Source: Anaerolinea thermophila UNI-1 (GTDB lineage Bacteria; Chloroflexota; Anaerolineae; Anaerolineales; Anaerolineaceae). From it: a stretch of DNA of 64,000 bases. The notes beneath the pieces are model-generated. The model was not told the origin of the DNA. It saw only the letters and a list, made by a program, of their open reading frames with translations, and did not search any database. Of the stretch, positions 9,636 through 17,272 are shown piece by piece. The position numbers were made by a program, and so were the translations under genes. Each line of letters opens with the position of its first letter. Position 1 is the stretch's first letter. The DNA is taken from the NCBI RefSeq assembly GCF_000199675.1, contig NC_014960.1, positions 2,914,001 through 2,978,000 on the forward strand, given 5' to 3'.

Positions 9636-10268
9636 TCACTTCCAGCCACGTTTTCGGCGAATCCGCGCCACCTCCTTCAATTCTGGCAGGATAGCAATCC
9701 AGAACAAAACATTTACCCCCAACGCATACAGGATATACCAGAGACTTCCCGTCCTCACTCCCATCCACGGAATGATGAGAAGAAGACTGAGAGGAAATAC
9801 CAGAGCAAAATCGCGCAACACGGCAATTCCCAGCAACATTCCCCCCACTGAGGTAAGTACTGCCCCAAGCCAATCAATGGCAAGCAAGCCGCCATAAATG
9901 GTGGAAATTCCACGTCCACCCTGAAAGCGGTAATAGAGAGGCCAGTTGCGACCAATGGTGCTCGACAATGCCGTCAGCAAAAAATAAGGTTGATCCGAGA
10001 AAATCAGGCGAATTACCAGTACAGGAATAAAGGCTTTGAGCATATCCAAAATTCCAATCACACCGCCTACTTTTTCCCCCAGCATCAGCCCTGCGGTCGT
10101 GGCGCTCACGGTTTTTAACGGCATGGGGTCATCCACCCCTTGAATGGGCATGGCGGCTTGGGTGAGATCTACCTCAGGGGAAAGGCGCCGGACAATAATC
10201 CGCGCAAAGGAAATAGAACCGAAAAGATAACCAATAAGTACCGAGAGGATTAGCCAGATCCAATCCAT
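9636..10268 (-). CDS. plsY: Glycerol-3-phosphate acyltransferase PlsY-like membrane protein
   Basis: 210 residues with about six membrane segments. The N-terminal 'GYLFGSISFARIIVR' and central 'RFQGGRGISTIYG' correspond to the conserved GS...R and KGGKG glycine-rich motifs of PlsY; here Lys is replaced by Arg (GGRG). PlsY transfers acyl groups from acyl-phosphate to glycerol-3-phosphate to start phospholipid synthesis. The insertion 'RRLSPEVDLTQAAMPIQGVDD' after the first helix and the altered motif suggest a divergent paralogue. The start at 10268 has a strong GGGAGGGGG ribosome binding site, and a good promoter lies upstream (10341-10369). Confidence 0.75.
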   Translation of the reverse strand: MDWIWLILSVLIGYLFGSISFARIIVRRLSPEVDLTQAAMPIQGVDDPMPLKTVSATTAGLMLGEKVGGVIGILDMLKAFIPVLVIRLIFSDQPYFLLTALSSTIGRNWPLYYRFQGGRGISTIYGGLLAIDWLGAVLTSVGGMLLGIAVLRDFALVFPLSLLLIIPWMGVRTGSLWYILYALGVNVLFWIAILPELKEVARIRRKRGWK

Positions 10269-10340
10269 TAGACCCCCTCCCCGTGGAAACGTCTGTCTTG
10301 CTTGTTACAATGCCGGTGAGAAAAGCAAATAATTTATCTC

Positions 10341-10369
10341 ATTATACCTGCCAGAGAAAGTCCATCCAA
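10341..10369 (-). promoter_or_regulatory. Sigma-70-type promoter for plsY operon
   Basis: On the minus strand TTGGAT (10369-10364) is followed after 17 bp by a perfect TATAAT (10346-10341), about 70 bp upstream of the plsY start. Confidence 0.65.
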
Positions 10370-10429
10370 TAGGTTGTACAAGAGATATTGTGTATATCCT
10401 CAGAATAGAAACGAATTGCAGGCTTTATC

Positions 10430-10454
10430 GGGTAGGTTGGCTTTCACCCTACCC
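10430..10454 (-). terminator. Hairpin after the nucleotidyltransferase gene
   Basis: GGGTAGG (10430-10436) pairs with CCTACCC (10448-10454), immediately after the stop of the minus-strand nucleotidyltransferase gene. There is no U-run, so termination is only probable. Confidence 0.4.
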
Positions 10455-10455
10455 C

Positions 10456-11340
10456 CTACAAGCGAAACTTTGGGGCATAATCCACCCCCGGCAACGCCAC
10501 CACACTCTGCCAGACCTGTTCCATCGCCTGAACCGACTGGATTAACTCCGCCGCCCTCCTGCCCGGATACGCCAGAATGTCCTGCAAGGTATCCGCGTAC
10601 CCCAGGGGCAGGATGGAAAAACCCGCCAGAGTTTTCATTACTTTTTTATCGCGTATGAAATAACGCTCATTCAACGCAAAGAGCGCCTGCGTCAGGTTAG
10701 ATGCGGCGCGCGTCAGACACCCCACCGTGTTATACACATCACCCTGAGTGGCAAAACCGCGCGCATGAAGTAGAGTAAACTCTACCGACCAGAGCGAATC
10801 GGCAAGGATTTTCTGCTTAAGTTTAGGCGGATAAGGGGCTACTTCCTGCTTGAGTTGGGAAACCCGGCCCTCAGGGTCGTACAACGGGATACAAATTTGC
10901 GTCTCCGCCAGGTAAATTACGCTGTACCAGCCGTAAGTGGGTTGCTGATCGTAATCATGATGCACAATGCCCTCTCGCGCTTCGGCAATCGTGCGCTGAA
11001 CCTGATTGAGGTTGCGGTAGAGAAAGTCCACCTTCCCGTGCGGGGTATGAATCCAAGCACCCCCGTTGACCCACGGGCCCCACTCGTAAAACCCCGTGAC
11101 CGTGACATTACCATTTTCTGCCGCTTCCTGCGCGACCGTGCGAATATCTTCGATTGAAAACGGTGCAGACTCTTCATAATACAAGCCGATATCCATATCC
11201 GAGGCTTCATGAAAAGTGCCGCTGGCATACGAGCCGCCCAGCACAACAGCAACCAACCCCTCGATTTTACTGAGGCGCTCCACCAGCGTTTCCAGCAATT
11301 GCCGTTTGGCTTCGGGAAGGAATGACAATCCAGGCAACAT
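10456..11340 (-). CDS. Nucleotidyltransferase-domain protein (aminoglycoside adenylyltransferase-like fold)
   Basis: 294 residues from the ATG at 11340, preceded by GGAG at an 8-nt spacing; an in-frame GTG at 11349 is an alternative. The N-terminal part has the polymerase-beta nucleotidyltransferase signature 'VVLGGSYASGTFHEASDMDI', with GGS and the D-x-D metal-binding pair, and a third acidic site at 'KVDFLY'. The C-terminal half is helical. It may transfer a nucleotide to a small molecule or protein. It resembles stand-alone DUF4037-like or kanamycin-nucleotidyltransferase-like proteins, but no resistance role can be claimed. It is divergent from the trmH-like gene. Confidence 0.7.
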   Translation of the reverse strand: MLPGLSFLPEAKRQLLETLVERLSKIEGLVAVVLGGSYASGTFHEASDMDIGLYYEESAPFSIEDIRTVAQEAAENGNVTVTGFYEWGPWVNGGAWIHTPHGKVDFLYRNLNQVQRTIAEAREGIVHHDYDQQPTYGWYSVIYLAETQICIPLYDPEGRVSQLKQEVAPYPPKLKQKILADSLWSVEFTLLHARGFATQGDVYNTVGCLTRAASNLTQALFALNERYFIRDKKVMKTLAGFSILPLGYADTLQDILAYPGRRAAELIQSVQAMEQVWQSVVALPGVDYAPKFRL

Positions 11341-11423
11341 GCTCCACACTCCAAAAGGTTGGAATAAGTCCAGTTTACCGTCATTTCACTGCTTTGTGTT
11401 TCAAAAACGGGTAAAATCATTTT

Positions 11424-12221
11424 GTGCCTGTTGAGAAGATTACTTCCCTCCACAATCCACGCATTCAAAGCATTCGCGCGCTGATTCAGCGCCGTGAGGA
11501 ACGCCGCGAACGCGGCTGGTTTGTCGCCGAAGGGGTGCGCCTGGTTGAAGAAGGCGTGCAAGCCGGCTGGCAAGCAGTCATGGCGCTGTACTCCGCCGAC
11601 CTTTCGGCTCGCGGACAAGCCCTGCTTCCCGCGCTTCACGCGCAGGGAGCGGAAGTTTTTGAGGTGCCTGCTTCGCTTCTGAAACAAATCTCGGATACCG
11701 AAACCCCCCAGGGCATCCTGACTGTTTTTGCCCGCCGGGTTTACTCTCTGCCCGAGCCGCTGGATTTTGTGGTCATCGCCGATAACCTGCGCGACCCGGG
11801 CAATCTGGGTACGCTGTTGCGTTCGGCGGCGGCGGCAGGCGCGCAAACCGTCTGGCTTACCCCCGGCACGGTGGACGCCTTCTCCCCCAAGGTTCTGCGC
11901 GCCGGCATGGGAGCGCATTTCCGCCTGCCGGTTCAGGAAGTCTCGCTGGAGTGGATGCGGGATTTTCGCCATCAGCACCCCGGCATGCACTTGTACCTGG
12001 CAGAAGCCGAGAACGGCACTCCCTGCTGGGATACCGACCTGACCCAGCCGCTGGCGCTGGTGATTGGCGGGGAAGCCGAAGGCGCCAGCCTGGAAATGCG
12101 CGCGCTGGTGGACGGCAATATCACCATCCCCATGCCAGGAAAGAGTGAATCGCTCAATGCGGCAGTTGCCGCAGGCATTTTGCTGTTCGAAGTGGTACGA
12201 CAAAGGAGACAAGCACCATGA
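11424..12221 (+). CDS. TrmH/SpoU-family RNA 2'-O-methyltransferase
   Basis: 265 residues from a GTG start. The N-terminal substrate-binding part (ITSLHNPRIQSIRALIQRRE, 'RGWFVAEGVRLVEEG') precedes a SPOUT knot: motif 1 'VIADNLRDPGNLGTLLRSA', motif 2 'LVIGGEAEGAS' and motif 3 'ITIPMPGKSESLNAAVAAGI'. All three SpoU motifs are present. The protein should methylate a ribose 2'-OH in rRNA or tRNA; it resembles the RlmB/TsnR group. No Shine-Dalgarno precedes the GTG. A TAAAAT box ends only 6 nt upstream, so the message may be leaderless. It overlaps the next gene by 4 bp (ATGA), indicating translational coupling. Confidence 0.9.
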   Translation: MPVEKITSLHNPRIQSIRALIQRREERRERGWFVAEGVRLVEEGVQAGWQAVMALYSADLSARGQALLPALHAQGAEVFEVPASLLKQISDTETPQGILTVFARRVYSLPEPLDFVVIADNLRDPGNLGTLLRSAAAAGAQTVWLTPGTVDAFSPKVLRAGMGAHFRLPVQEVSLEWMRDFRHQHPGMHLYLAEAENGTPCWDTDLTQPLALVIGGEAEGASLEMRALVDGNITIPMPGKSESLNAAVAAGILLFEVVRQRRQAP

Positions 12222-13435
12222 AAGTCCGTTCGGTGACCTGTTTTTTTGACCCGCGCAGTGCTCAAGGCTATGCGCATCTCGACCGCCTTGCCCGGCTGGC
12301 GCAGGAAGCACAAACCCTCTTCAACAATGCCGGAATTGAGGTGCAGACCACCCGCCTGGCAACCGTGCCTTTTCCTCTGCTCTATCCTACCGAAGAAATC
12401 GGCAACGCCGTACGCCTGGCGCAGTCGCTGGAAGCCGATGCCCGCGAGCGCGGTTTTTCCTACCTTTCGTTAGGTCCTGCCCTGCCAAGGTTCCCCGCCA
12501 GTTACGATTTAATCGTCCCCATGCTGGAAGCCACGCAAAACGTCTTCTTTGGCGGGGTGATTGCCACAAATACCGAAGGACTGTCCCTGCCGGCAGTCCG
12601 CGCCTGCGCACAGATTATTCACCGCGCGGCGGGGTTAAGTCCCGACGGGTTTGCCAACTTGCGGTTTGGCGCGCTGGCAAACGTGAACGCGCATACCCCC
12701 TTCTTCCCCGCCGCCTATCACAATGGGGAGCGTCCGGCTTTTGCCCTAGCGGTAGAAAGCGCCGATCTGGCACTGGAAGCCCTGCGGCGGGCAACTTCCC
12801 TGCAGGACGCCCGCCAGCGCCTCATCACCGCGCTGGAAGATACCGCCACCCGCCTGACGGCACGCGCCACACATCTCAGCCAGCAGTTTGAGGTGGAGTT
12901 CAAAGGGCTGGACTTTTCCTTTGCGCCCTACCCGGCGGATTGGTGCTCGCTGGCGGGCGCGCTGGAAACACTGGGCTTGCCTGCGCTGGGACAGGCGGGC
13001 TCGGTTGCTTCGGCGGCGTTCCTTGCCGATGCTCTCGACCGCGGACGCTGGTTGAAGACCGGTTTCAACGGCTTGATGCTCCCCGTGCTGGAAGATTCTA
13101 TTCTGGCAAAGCGCGCCGCACAGGAAACACTGGGGGTAAAAGACCTGCTGTTGTATTCCTGCATGTGCGGCGCCGGTCTGGATACCCTGCCCCTGCCCGG
13201 GGATGCCACGCCGGAGCAGTTGGAAGGCGTACTGCTGGATATTGGGGCAATTTCCCTGCGCCTGAACAAGTCCCTCATCGCCCGACTGCTCCCCGTGCCG
13301 GGGAAACACGCGGGAGAGGCGGTGCAGTGGGATTTCGAATACTTCGCCCCCAGCCGGGTGATGGCACTGCCAGCCGCGCCGTTGAAAGGTCTGCTGAAAG
13401 GGGATGAAGTCGTAAACATCCAGCCCCGTCCATAA
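12218..13435 (+). CDS. DUF711 family protein
   Basis: 405 residues, with AAAGGAGA upstream of the ATG and a 4-bp overlap with the methyltransferase gene. The N-terminus (MKVRSVTCFFDP), 'VPMLEATQNVFFGGVIATNTEGLSL' (in parts) and 'NVNAHTPFFPAAYH' match the DUF711 family, which is related to glycyl-radical-type folds and has no settled biochemical role. The C-terminus has a Cys-rich patch 'YSCMCGAGLDTLPLPG'. Members occur in anaerobes next to ACT-domain proteins; no ACT gene is present here. Function is not inferred beyond the family. Confidence 0.8.
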   Translation: MKVRSVTCFFDPRSAQGYAHLDRLARLAQEAQTLFNNAGIEVQTTRLATVPFPLLYPTEEIGNAVRLAQSLEADARERGFSYLSLGPALPRFPASYDLIVPMLEATQNVFFGGVIATNTEGLSLPAVRACAQIIHRAAGLSPDGFANLRFGALANVNAHTPFFPAAYHNGERPAFALAVESADLALEALRRATSLQDARQRLITALEDTATRLTARATHLSQQFEVEFKGLDFSFAPYPADWCSLAGALETLGLPALGQAGSVASAAFLADALDRGRWLKTGFNGLMLPVLEDSILAKRAAQETLGVKDLLLYSCMCGAGLDTLPLPGDATPEQLEGVLLDIGAISLRLNKSLIARLLPVPGKHAGEAVQWDFEYFAPSRVMALPAAPLKGLLKGDEVVNIQPRP

Positions 13436-13442
13436 ACACACA

Positions 13443-13467
13443 CCGCCCGCTGATACTCAGCGGGCGG
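13443..13467. terminator. Strong hairpin between convergent genes
   Basis: CCGCCCGCTGA (13443-13453) pairs perfectly with TCAGCGGGCGG (13457-13467), an 11-bp stem with a 3-nt loop, placed between convergent genes ending at 13435 and 13490. The T-tract is poor on both strands. Confidence 0.6.
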
Positions 13468-13489
13468 CTTCTCATCCAGTGTAAATCGC

Positions 13490-14272
13490 TTATCGAACCT
13501 GCTTGAAATTGACCAGAATCAGGTTTTTCTCACAATCGGCGTAGGTATTGAAGTACACCCGCGGCGAGAGGGCATAACCTTCCTGATCCAGCAACTGCAC
13601 CCAAACCGACTCCGTAGAAGCCAGGGCTTGCTCCGCCAGGACGAACTCATATCCGCCAGTGCCATACTGCGGAGCCGTGCCTGTCAGCGTGAGCAGATAC
13701 AGCGGTCGGTCAAGACTGCCGCCAATCTGCACGGTAATGCCCACCACCGGCGCGCCCTTGAGGTCAAAAGCTTGCCCCGCCACCCACAACTTGCACCCCT
13801 CATCGGGATGAATCACCTTGCCGGGCAGGTAGTCGGGCGAGCCGCGCATCAGGTAGCGGTATGCCGAGACCTGCGGGGTATCGGTGGGTGGAGCGGGCGT
13901 GAAGGTCACGGTAGGCGTTTCGGTAACCGTCGCGGAAGGGGTCAGGGTAAAGGTCGGCTCCAGTGTGGGAGTAAGCGTCCAGGTGGGCGGGAGTACTTTC
14001 GGCGTAGGCGTAAAGGTAGGGATAAAGAGGGTAGGAACAGGAGTATCGGGCGGGTAGGGATTGAAGGAAGCATAGGGGTTTTGGAAGATGAGGAAGAAAT
14101 ACAGAATCATCCCTGCCATGCCCACCAGCAAAAGGACGGTTAAGCCGTCCCAAAAGCCGTCAGCACTGCGCCGCCGGGATGCGGCGCGGCGGGGCGCGCT
14201 TGGGCGGGGCGGCGGAGAAGATTCAGGCTCCAGAGATAAATCCGGTTCGTTGACTTCGTCCAGAAATCCCAT
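13490..14272 (-). CDS. Membrane-anchored protein with Thr/Pro-rich linker, unrecognised
   Basis: 260 residues. An acidic, Pro-rich cytoplasmic N-terminus contains an Arg-rich patch (APRRAASRRR). One membrane segment follows (about residues 45-66, LTVLLLVGMAGMILYFFLI), then a Thr/Pro-rich extracellular stalk (about 75-140). The C-terminal beta-rich domain has two Cys (DEGCKLW and YADCEKN) that could form a disulfide. I do not recognise the C-terminal domain. It follows the parvulin lipoprotein gene by 37 bp and is probably in the same operon, so it may act at the outer face of the membrane. The start has AGAAGGAAAGGA upstream. Confidence 0.7.
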   Translation of the reverse strand: MGFLDEVNEPDLSLEPESSPPPRPSAPRRAASRRRSADGFWDGLTVLLLVGMAGMILYFFLIFQNPYASFNPYPPDTPVPTLFIPTFTPTPKVLPPTWTLTPTLEPTFTLTPSATVTETPTVTFTPAPPTDTPQVSAYRYLMRGSPDYLPGKVIHPDEGCKLWVAGQAFDLKGAPVVGITVQIGGSLDRPLYLLTLTGTAPQYGTGGYEFVLAEQALASTESVWVQLLDQEGYALSPRVYFNTYADCEKNLILVNFKQVR

Positions 14273-14309
14273 GCCGTTTCCTTTCCTTCTTCTAGAGAGT
14301 TATCCCCCC

Positions 14310-15221
14310 TCAAGGCAGGCGTTCTTCTATCTGGGCTTGAGTGCGCGCCTGTTGAAGCCAGGCTTCCAAGGCTTTGCGTTGCAGGGTCAGCCGGGCATCG
14401 GGCGAAAGCAGGCGGTCGGTCTCCCGCTCCAGCACCTGAAGAATATGATAGCCCAGTTCGGTCTGAATGATCTCGCTGACCTCGCCGGGTTGCAGGGCAA
14501 AGGCGGCTTCTTCGACGGCGGGCTGAGTCAGGTATCCACGGGGGAACCAGCCTAAATCACCGCCGGTGGTGAGGTCATACCCAAAGGCTAAAGTTGCAAA
14601 GTTTGCGCCAGCACGAATCTGGTTCAGCACCTGCTGAGCGGTTTCGGGAGTCATGAGCAAAATCTGGCGGGCGTGAACCTGCTCGGCACGCTCAGGCACC
14701 TGAGCGGCGATGGTGTCGCGCATCCACGCCGCGGCGAGCGAACGCCGCAAGGCCGAGCGAAACGAGACTTCATCGTAGCCCATGCGGGTCATCCAGTTCT
14801 GCAGGGCAGACATACCGCCGCGCTGTTCCGCCAGTGCGGCAATCTGCTCTTCCAGAGCGGCATCATCCAGAGTAAAGCCTTCTTTAAAAGCGGCTTGCGC
14901 CAGCAGGGTCGCCGCGATAAGGTCATCCAGCACCATGCGGCGCTGTTCCTCAGGCGTGCTGGTTAACCCCATTTGCGCCTGGGCTTCCTGGAGTTGCTTC
15001 AAACTGGCTTCATACTCAGCAAGCGGCACCCCTTCGCCGTTGACCACGAGCACCAGCGGCTGAGGCGTGGGGGTGGGAGAGGGGACTGCGGTGGGGGGAA
15101 GGGGGACCGAAGGGACAGGCGTCTCGGTCACCGCAGGCGCAGCGGGGGTGGGCGTACATCCCGCCAGCCACGCCAGCACCAGCATCCCGCCGAGAAAGAC
15201 ATTAAGGAAACGAATTTGCAT
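14310..15221 (-). CDS. Parvulin-type peptidyl-prolyl isomerase lipoprotein (PrsA/SurA-like)
   Basis: 303 residues. The lipobox LAGC gives Cys22, followed by a Pro/Thr-rich linker to about residue 52. A SurA_N-like helical chaperone region (about 58-180, 'NGEGVPLAEYEASLKQL') precedes a rotamase domain: 'VHARQILLMTPETAQQVL', 'GGDLGWFPRG', 'ELGYHILQVLE'. It should help fold exported proteins outside the membrane. The start codon lies just 6 nt after a TATAAT box and has no ribosome binding site, suggesting a leaderless transcript. It is first in a two-gene operon with the membrane-anchored protein downstream. Confidence 0.9.
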   Translation of the reverse strand: MQIRFLNVFLGGMLVLAWLAGCTPTPAAPAVTETPVPSVPLPPTAVPSPTPTPQPLVLVVNGEGVPLAEYEASLKQLQEAQAQMGLTSTPEEQRRMVLDDLIAATLLAQAAFKEGFTLDDAALEEQIAALAEQRGGMSALQNWMTRMGYDEVSFRSALRRSLAAAWMRDTIAAQVPERAEQVHARQILLMTPETAQQVLNQIRAGANFATLAFGYDLTTGGDLGWFPRGYLTQPAVEEAAFALQPGEVSEIIQTELGYHILQVLERETDRLLSPDARLTLQRKALEAWLQQARTQAQIEERLP

Positions 15222-15227
15222 GGGATG

Positions 15228-15236
15228 ATTATAACA
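15228..15236 (-). promoter_or_regulatory. Extended -10 promoter giving a probably leaderless mRNA
   Basis: The minus strand reads TGTTATAAT, an extended -10 (TGN-TATAAT), ending 6 nt before the ATG of the parvulin gene. No convincing -35 is seen at 17 bp. Confidence 0.6.
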
Positions 15237-15292
15237 AATTCCCAGCAGGGTTCAGGCATGTGGTGAACTTTACAGAAACTTTCCGATTGTAT

Positions 15293-15364
15293 GACCTTTT
15301 TCCCGGCGGAAGAAATTCTCAGAAACCATCGAGAAAAAATCTTCCGCCGGGAACGATTAAGGTC
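15293..15364. repeat. 72-bp long-stem inverted repeat of unknown role
   Basis: TTCCCGGCGGAAGA (15300-15313) is perfectly complementary to TCTTCCGCCGGGAA (15340-15353). The fold can be extended outward by GACCTT (15293-15298) with AAGGTC (15359-15364), and inward by TTCTC (15316-15320) with GAGAA (15331-15335). No T-run follows on either strand. It lies in the 203-bp spacer between an unrecognised gene and the parvulin gene. It may be an RNA 3'-end structure or a palindromic repeat element. Confidence 0.7.
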
Positions 15365-15424
15365 TCATCCAGCCCCAAGGGGGCAAATTCCGGGGCAATT
15401 TGCCGAACGGTTCAAGCAACCCAT

Positions 15425-16189
15425 TCAGGCTTGCTGTTTGGGGCGGGGCGGTTTGACAGGGCGTTTTTTGGGCGGCGTGGTGCCGGCGTCTTCCTTTTCC
15501 AGATCCACACGCAGGCGGGCGGCGCTTTGCACCTGAAAGACCAGCGTCTGCCCGGAGAACAGGCTGGCTTCGCGGCGGTCAAATCCCTTCTTGCCCACCG
15601 TAATCAGCACCGGCTGGTCGGGACGATAGACGGGAGAGCGGCGCTCTCCCCGGGCTTTTTCGCCCTTTTCCACCTTGCCCTGCTCCGGAACAGGCGGCAT
15701 GGTGACCTTCAGGATCATCTCCGCTTTGTTGACCGGGTCGCTCACACGGTACATACCGGGTAAAAGCGGGGTGACGGTAAAGAAGTCTCCCGCCGGGATC
15801 TGTTCGGCATGATTCAACAGCACCTGCTTTTCTTTTCCTCCCAGGCGCGAAATGCGCACCTGAAAGGTGGAAACTCCCTGCGAGGTATAAAACCCCAACA
15901 CCCCGCCGGCATGCAGGCGCAAACCTTTTCCACCCTGACAGCAATCCCGCTTTTCCGGAGTTTGCAGGGTAGCAAGGTCAAGGTTATGCTGATAGGGTGC
16001 ATCTTCATCGACCACCGAAACTTCTAGGCGCAGCGGGGTGCGGTGGGTGCGGCTGACGAAAACTTCGTAATCCCCGGCTTCTGCAAAGCGGTGAATCAAC
16101 GTGGACAACACAGCAATGCGACTGCTGTCGAACGACCGCTGAGTAAATAAGGCTCGGTTCAACACGGCTTGTTTTTGCTGACTGCTCAT
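15425..16189 (-). CDS. Unrecognised beta-rich protein, third gene of the unknown cassette
   Basis: 254 residues, no signal peptide. The helical N-terminus (residues 1-40) is followed by beta-strand-rich sequence with 'EKRDCCQGGKGLRLHAGG', a CC pair in a glycine-rich turn. The C-terminal tail is basic and Pro-rich (TPPKKRPVKPPRPKQQ). I do not recognise a family. The gene starts 3 bp after the stop of the upstream gene (16193), so the two are almost certainly co-transcribed and may be translationally coupled. A role in a shared cytoplasmic or surface assembly with the two upstream genes is possible, but nothing in the sequence proves it. Confidence 0.6.
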   Translation of the reverse strand: MSSQQKQAVLNRALFTQRSFDSSRIAVLSTLIHRFAEAGDYEVFVSRTHRTPLRLEVSVVDEDAPYQHNLDLATLQTPEKRDCCQGGKGLRLHAGGVLGFYTSQGVSTFQVRISRLGGKEKQVLLNHAEQIPAGDFFTVTPLLPGMYRVSDPVNKAEMILKVTMPPVPEQGKVEKGEKARGERRSPVYRPDQPVLITVGKKGFDRREASLFSGQTLVFQVQSAARLRVDLEKEDAGTTPPKKRPVKPPRPKQQA

Positions 16190-16192
16190 GAC

Positions 16193-17167
16193 TTAACCTC
16201 CAACATCTGCCTGAATAACCATTTCAACATCCTCTACCTGCACGGAGAGATTGCGCACTGGCACTGTCACCGGGACGAGTTGTACCGGCGCGCCGCTCAA
16301 CAATACCGATGTGCTGGTCTCTTTTGCCAGAATCTCCAGCGGATCATCCACCCGCAAAATCGGCACGCAGGCGCCAAAAAACTCGCCCACCAGTTGAATG
16401 AGCAAATCTCCCAGCCCAAAACTGATGTTGAACAAATCGCTCAGCCATTCATCAATTTCATCGGGGATATCCAGCAACCAGCGGATGAAATCGGCAATGC
16501 CGCCGATGATTGCCAGAATCAAATCGCGCACCCAGCCGCCGGGCAGAAGCGCCGTCACGGCGCTGGTCAACGCATTTTCAATCAGGTCGCCCACCACATC
16601 CGCAAAGTCGAACAGATCCAGGTCAATAAAATCGGGGTTGAGATGAATATGCCATTGATTGTGATCAGGGAAAGGATCAATTACGCTGGCATCCACCAGC
16701 AAATCTCTCAACAGCCCGCACGGATCAATTGCCGGGGACGGCACACTTGCATCGTAGTAACGCACCACCGGACGTCCGGCAAGGCTCAATTCCTGCGCCA
16801 CAAAAGCCGCCAGATCCGGCGAGATGGACGCATCCGGATTTGCGGAAAAAACACACCAGCGCGGCAGGCAGAAATCCGGGATGGGCCAGGGCATGTCAAC
16901 ACATCCACCCCCCACGCAAATTTCGGGAATATCCAATCCCAGGGTGAACTCAAATTTATCCCAGCGCACATCCAATTCATCAATCAGCACCGAATGGTCA
17001 GGGCGGAACTCCACACTGCCCCCTTCCAGATGCCCCTTGACGTGGTATCCGGCGGTGAAGGGCCCAAAATTCGTGCTGTCCTGCGCCTCCCAGCGGATGC
17101 TGTCCCGAAGGACAACAAACAACCGCTGAAAAGCGCTTTCCGATACGGCAACAGTCATGTCAACCAT
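16193..17167 (-). CDS. Unrecognised protein, possibly TULIP-like, second gene of the unknown cassette
   Basis: 324 residues from the ATG at 17167, which has GGGAGG ten bases upstream; longer reading into the IS is an artefact. The N-terminus is an amphipathic helix (SESAFQRLFVVLRDSI) followed by alternating strands such as 'SVEFRPDHSVLIDELDVRW' and 'FEFTLGLDIPE'. A hydrophobic helical middle (about 205-280, 'DLILAIIGGIADFIRWLLDI') precedes strands at the C-terminus (VPVRNLSVQVEDVEMVIQ). This pattern recalls lipid-binding TULIP folds (BPI/P47 type), but that is an inference from strand pattern only. There is no signal peptide. An IS ends 24 bp upstream of the start, so its native promoter or upstream partner has been separated. 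Confidence 0.6.
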   Translation of the reverse strand: MVDMTVAVSESAFQRLFVVLRDSIRWEAQDSTNFGPFTAGYHVKGHLEGGSVEFRPDHSVLIDELDVRWDKFEFTLGLDIPEICVGGGCVDMPWPIPDFCLPRWCVFSANPDASISPDLAAFVAQELSLAGRPVVRYYDASVPSPAIDPCGLLRDLLVDASVIDPFPDHNQWHIHLNPDFIDLDLFDFADVVGDLIENALTSAVTALLPGGWVRDLILAIIGGIADFIRWLLDIPDEIDEWLSDLFNISFGLGDLLIQLVGEFFGACVPILRVDDPLEILAKETSTSVLLSGAPVQLVPVTVPVRNLSVQVEDVEMVIQADVGG

Positions 17168-17191
17168 GGTTACGCGCCTCCCGTTACGACG

Positions 17192-17209
17192 CTGTAACAA
17201 ACTTGGTGG
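17192..17209 (+). repeat. Left terminal inverted repeat of the 1.19-kb IS
   Basis: CTGTAACAAACTTGGTGG, matching the right end with one mismatch. Confidence 0.85.
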
Positions 17210-17272
17210 AGAAAGGGAAAAAAAGGAAGGGATCCTGTAAGATATTGATATCACAACTCCAGGAGCCCTTCC

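Noticed and set aside
10917..12311. Minus-strand frame of 464 codons
   Set aside because: It spans the divergent start region and is antisense to the TrmH-like gene; no coding signals.
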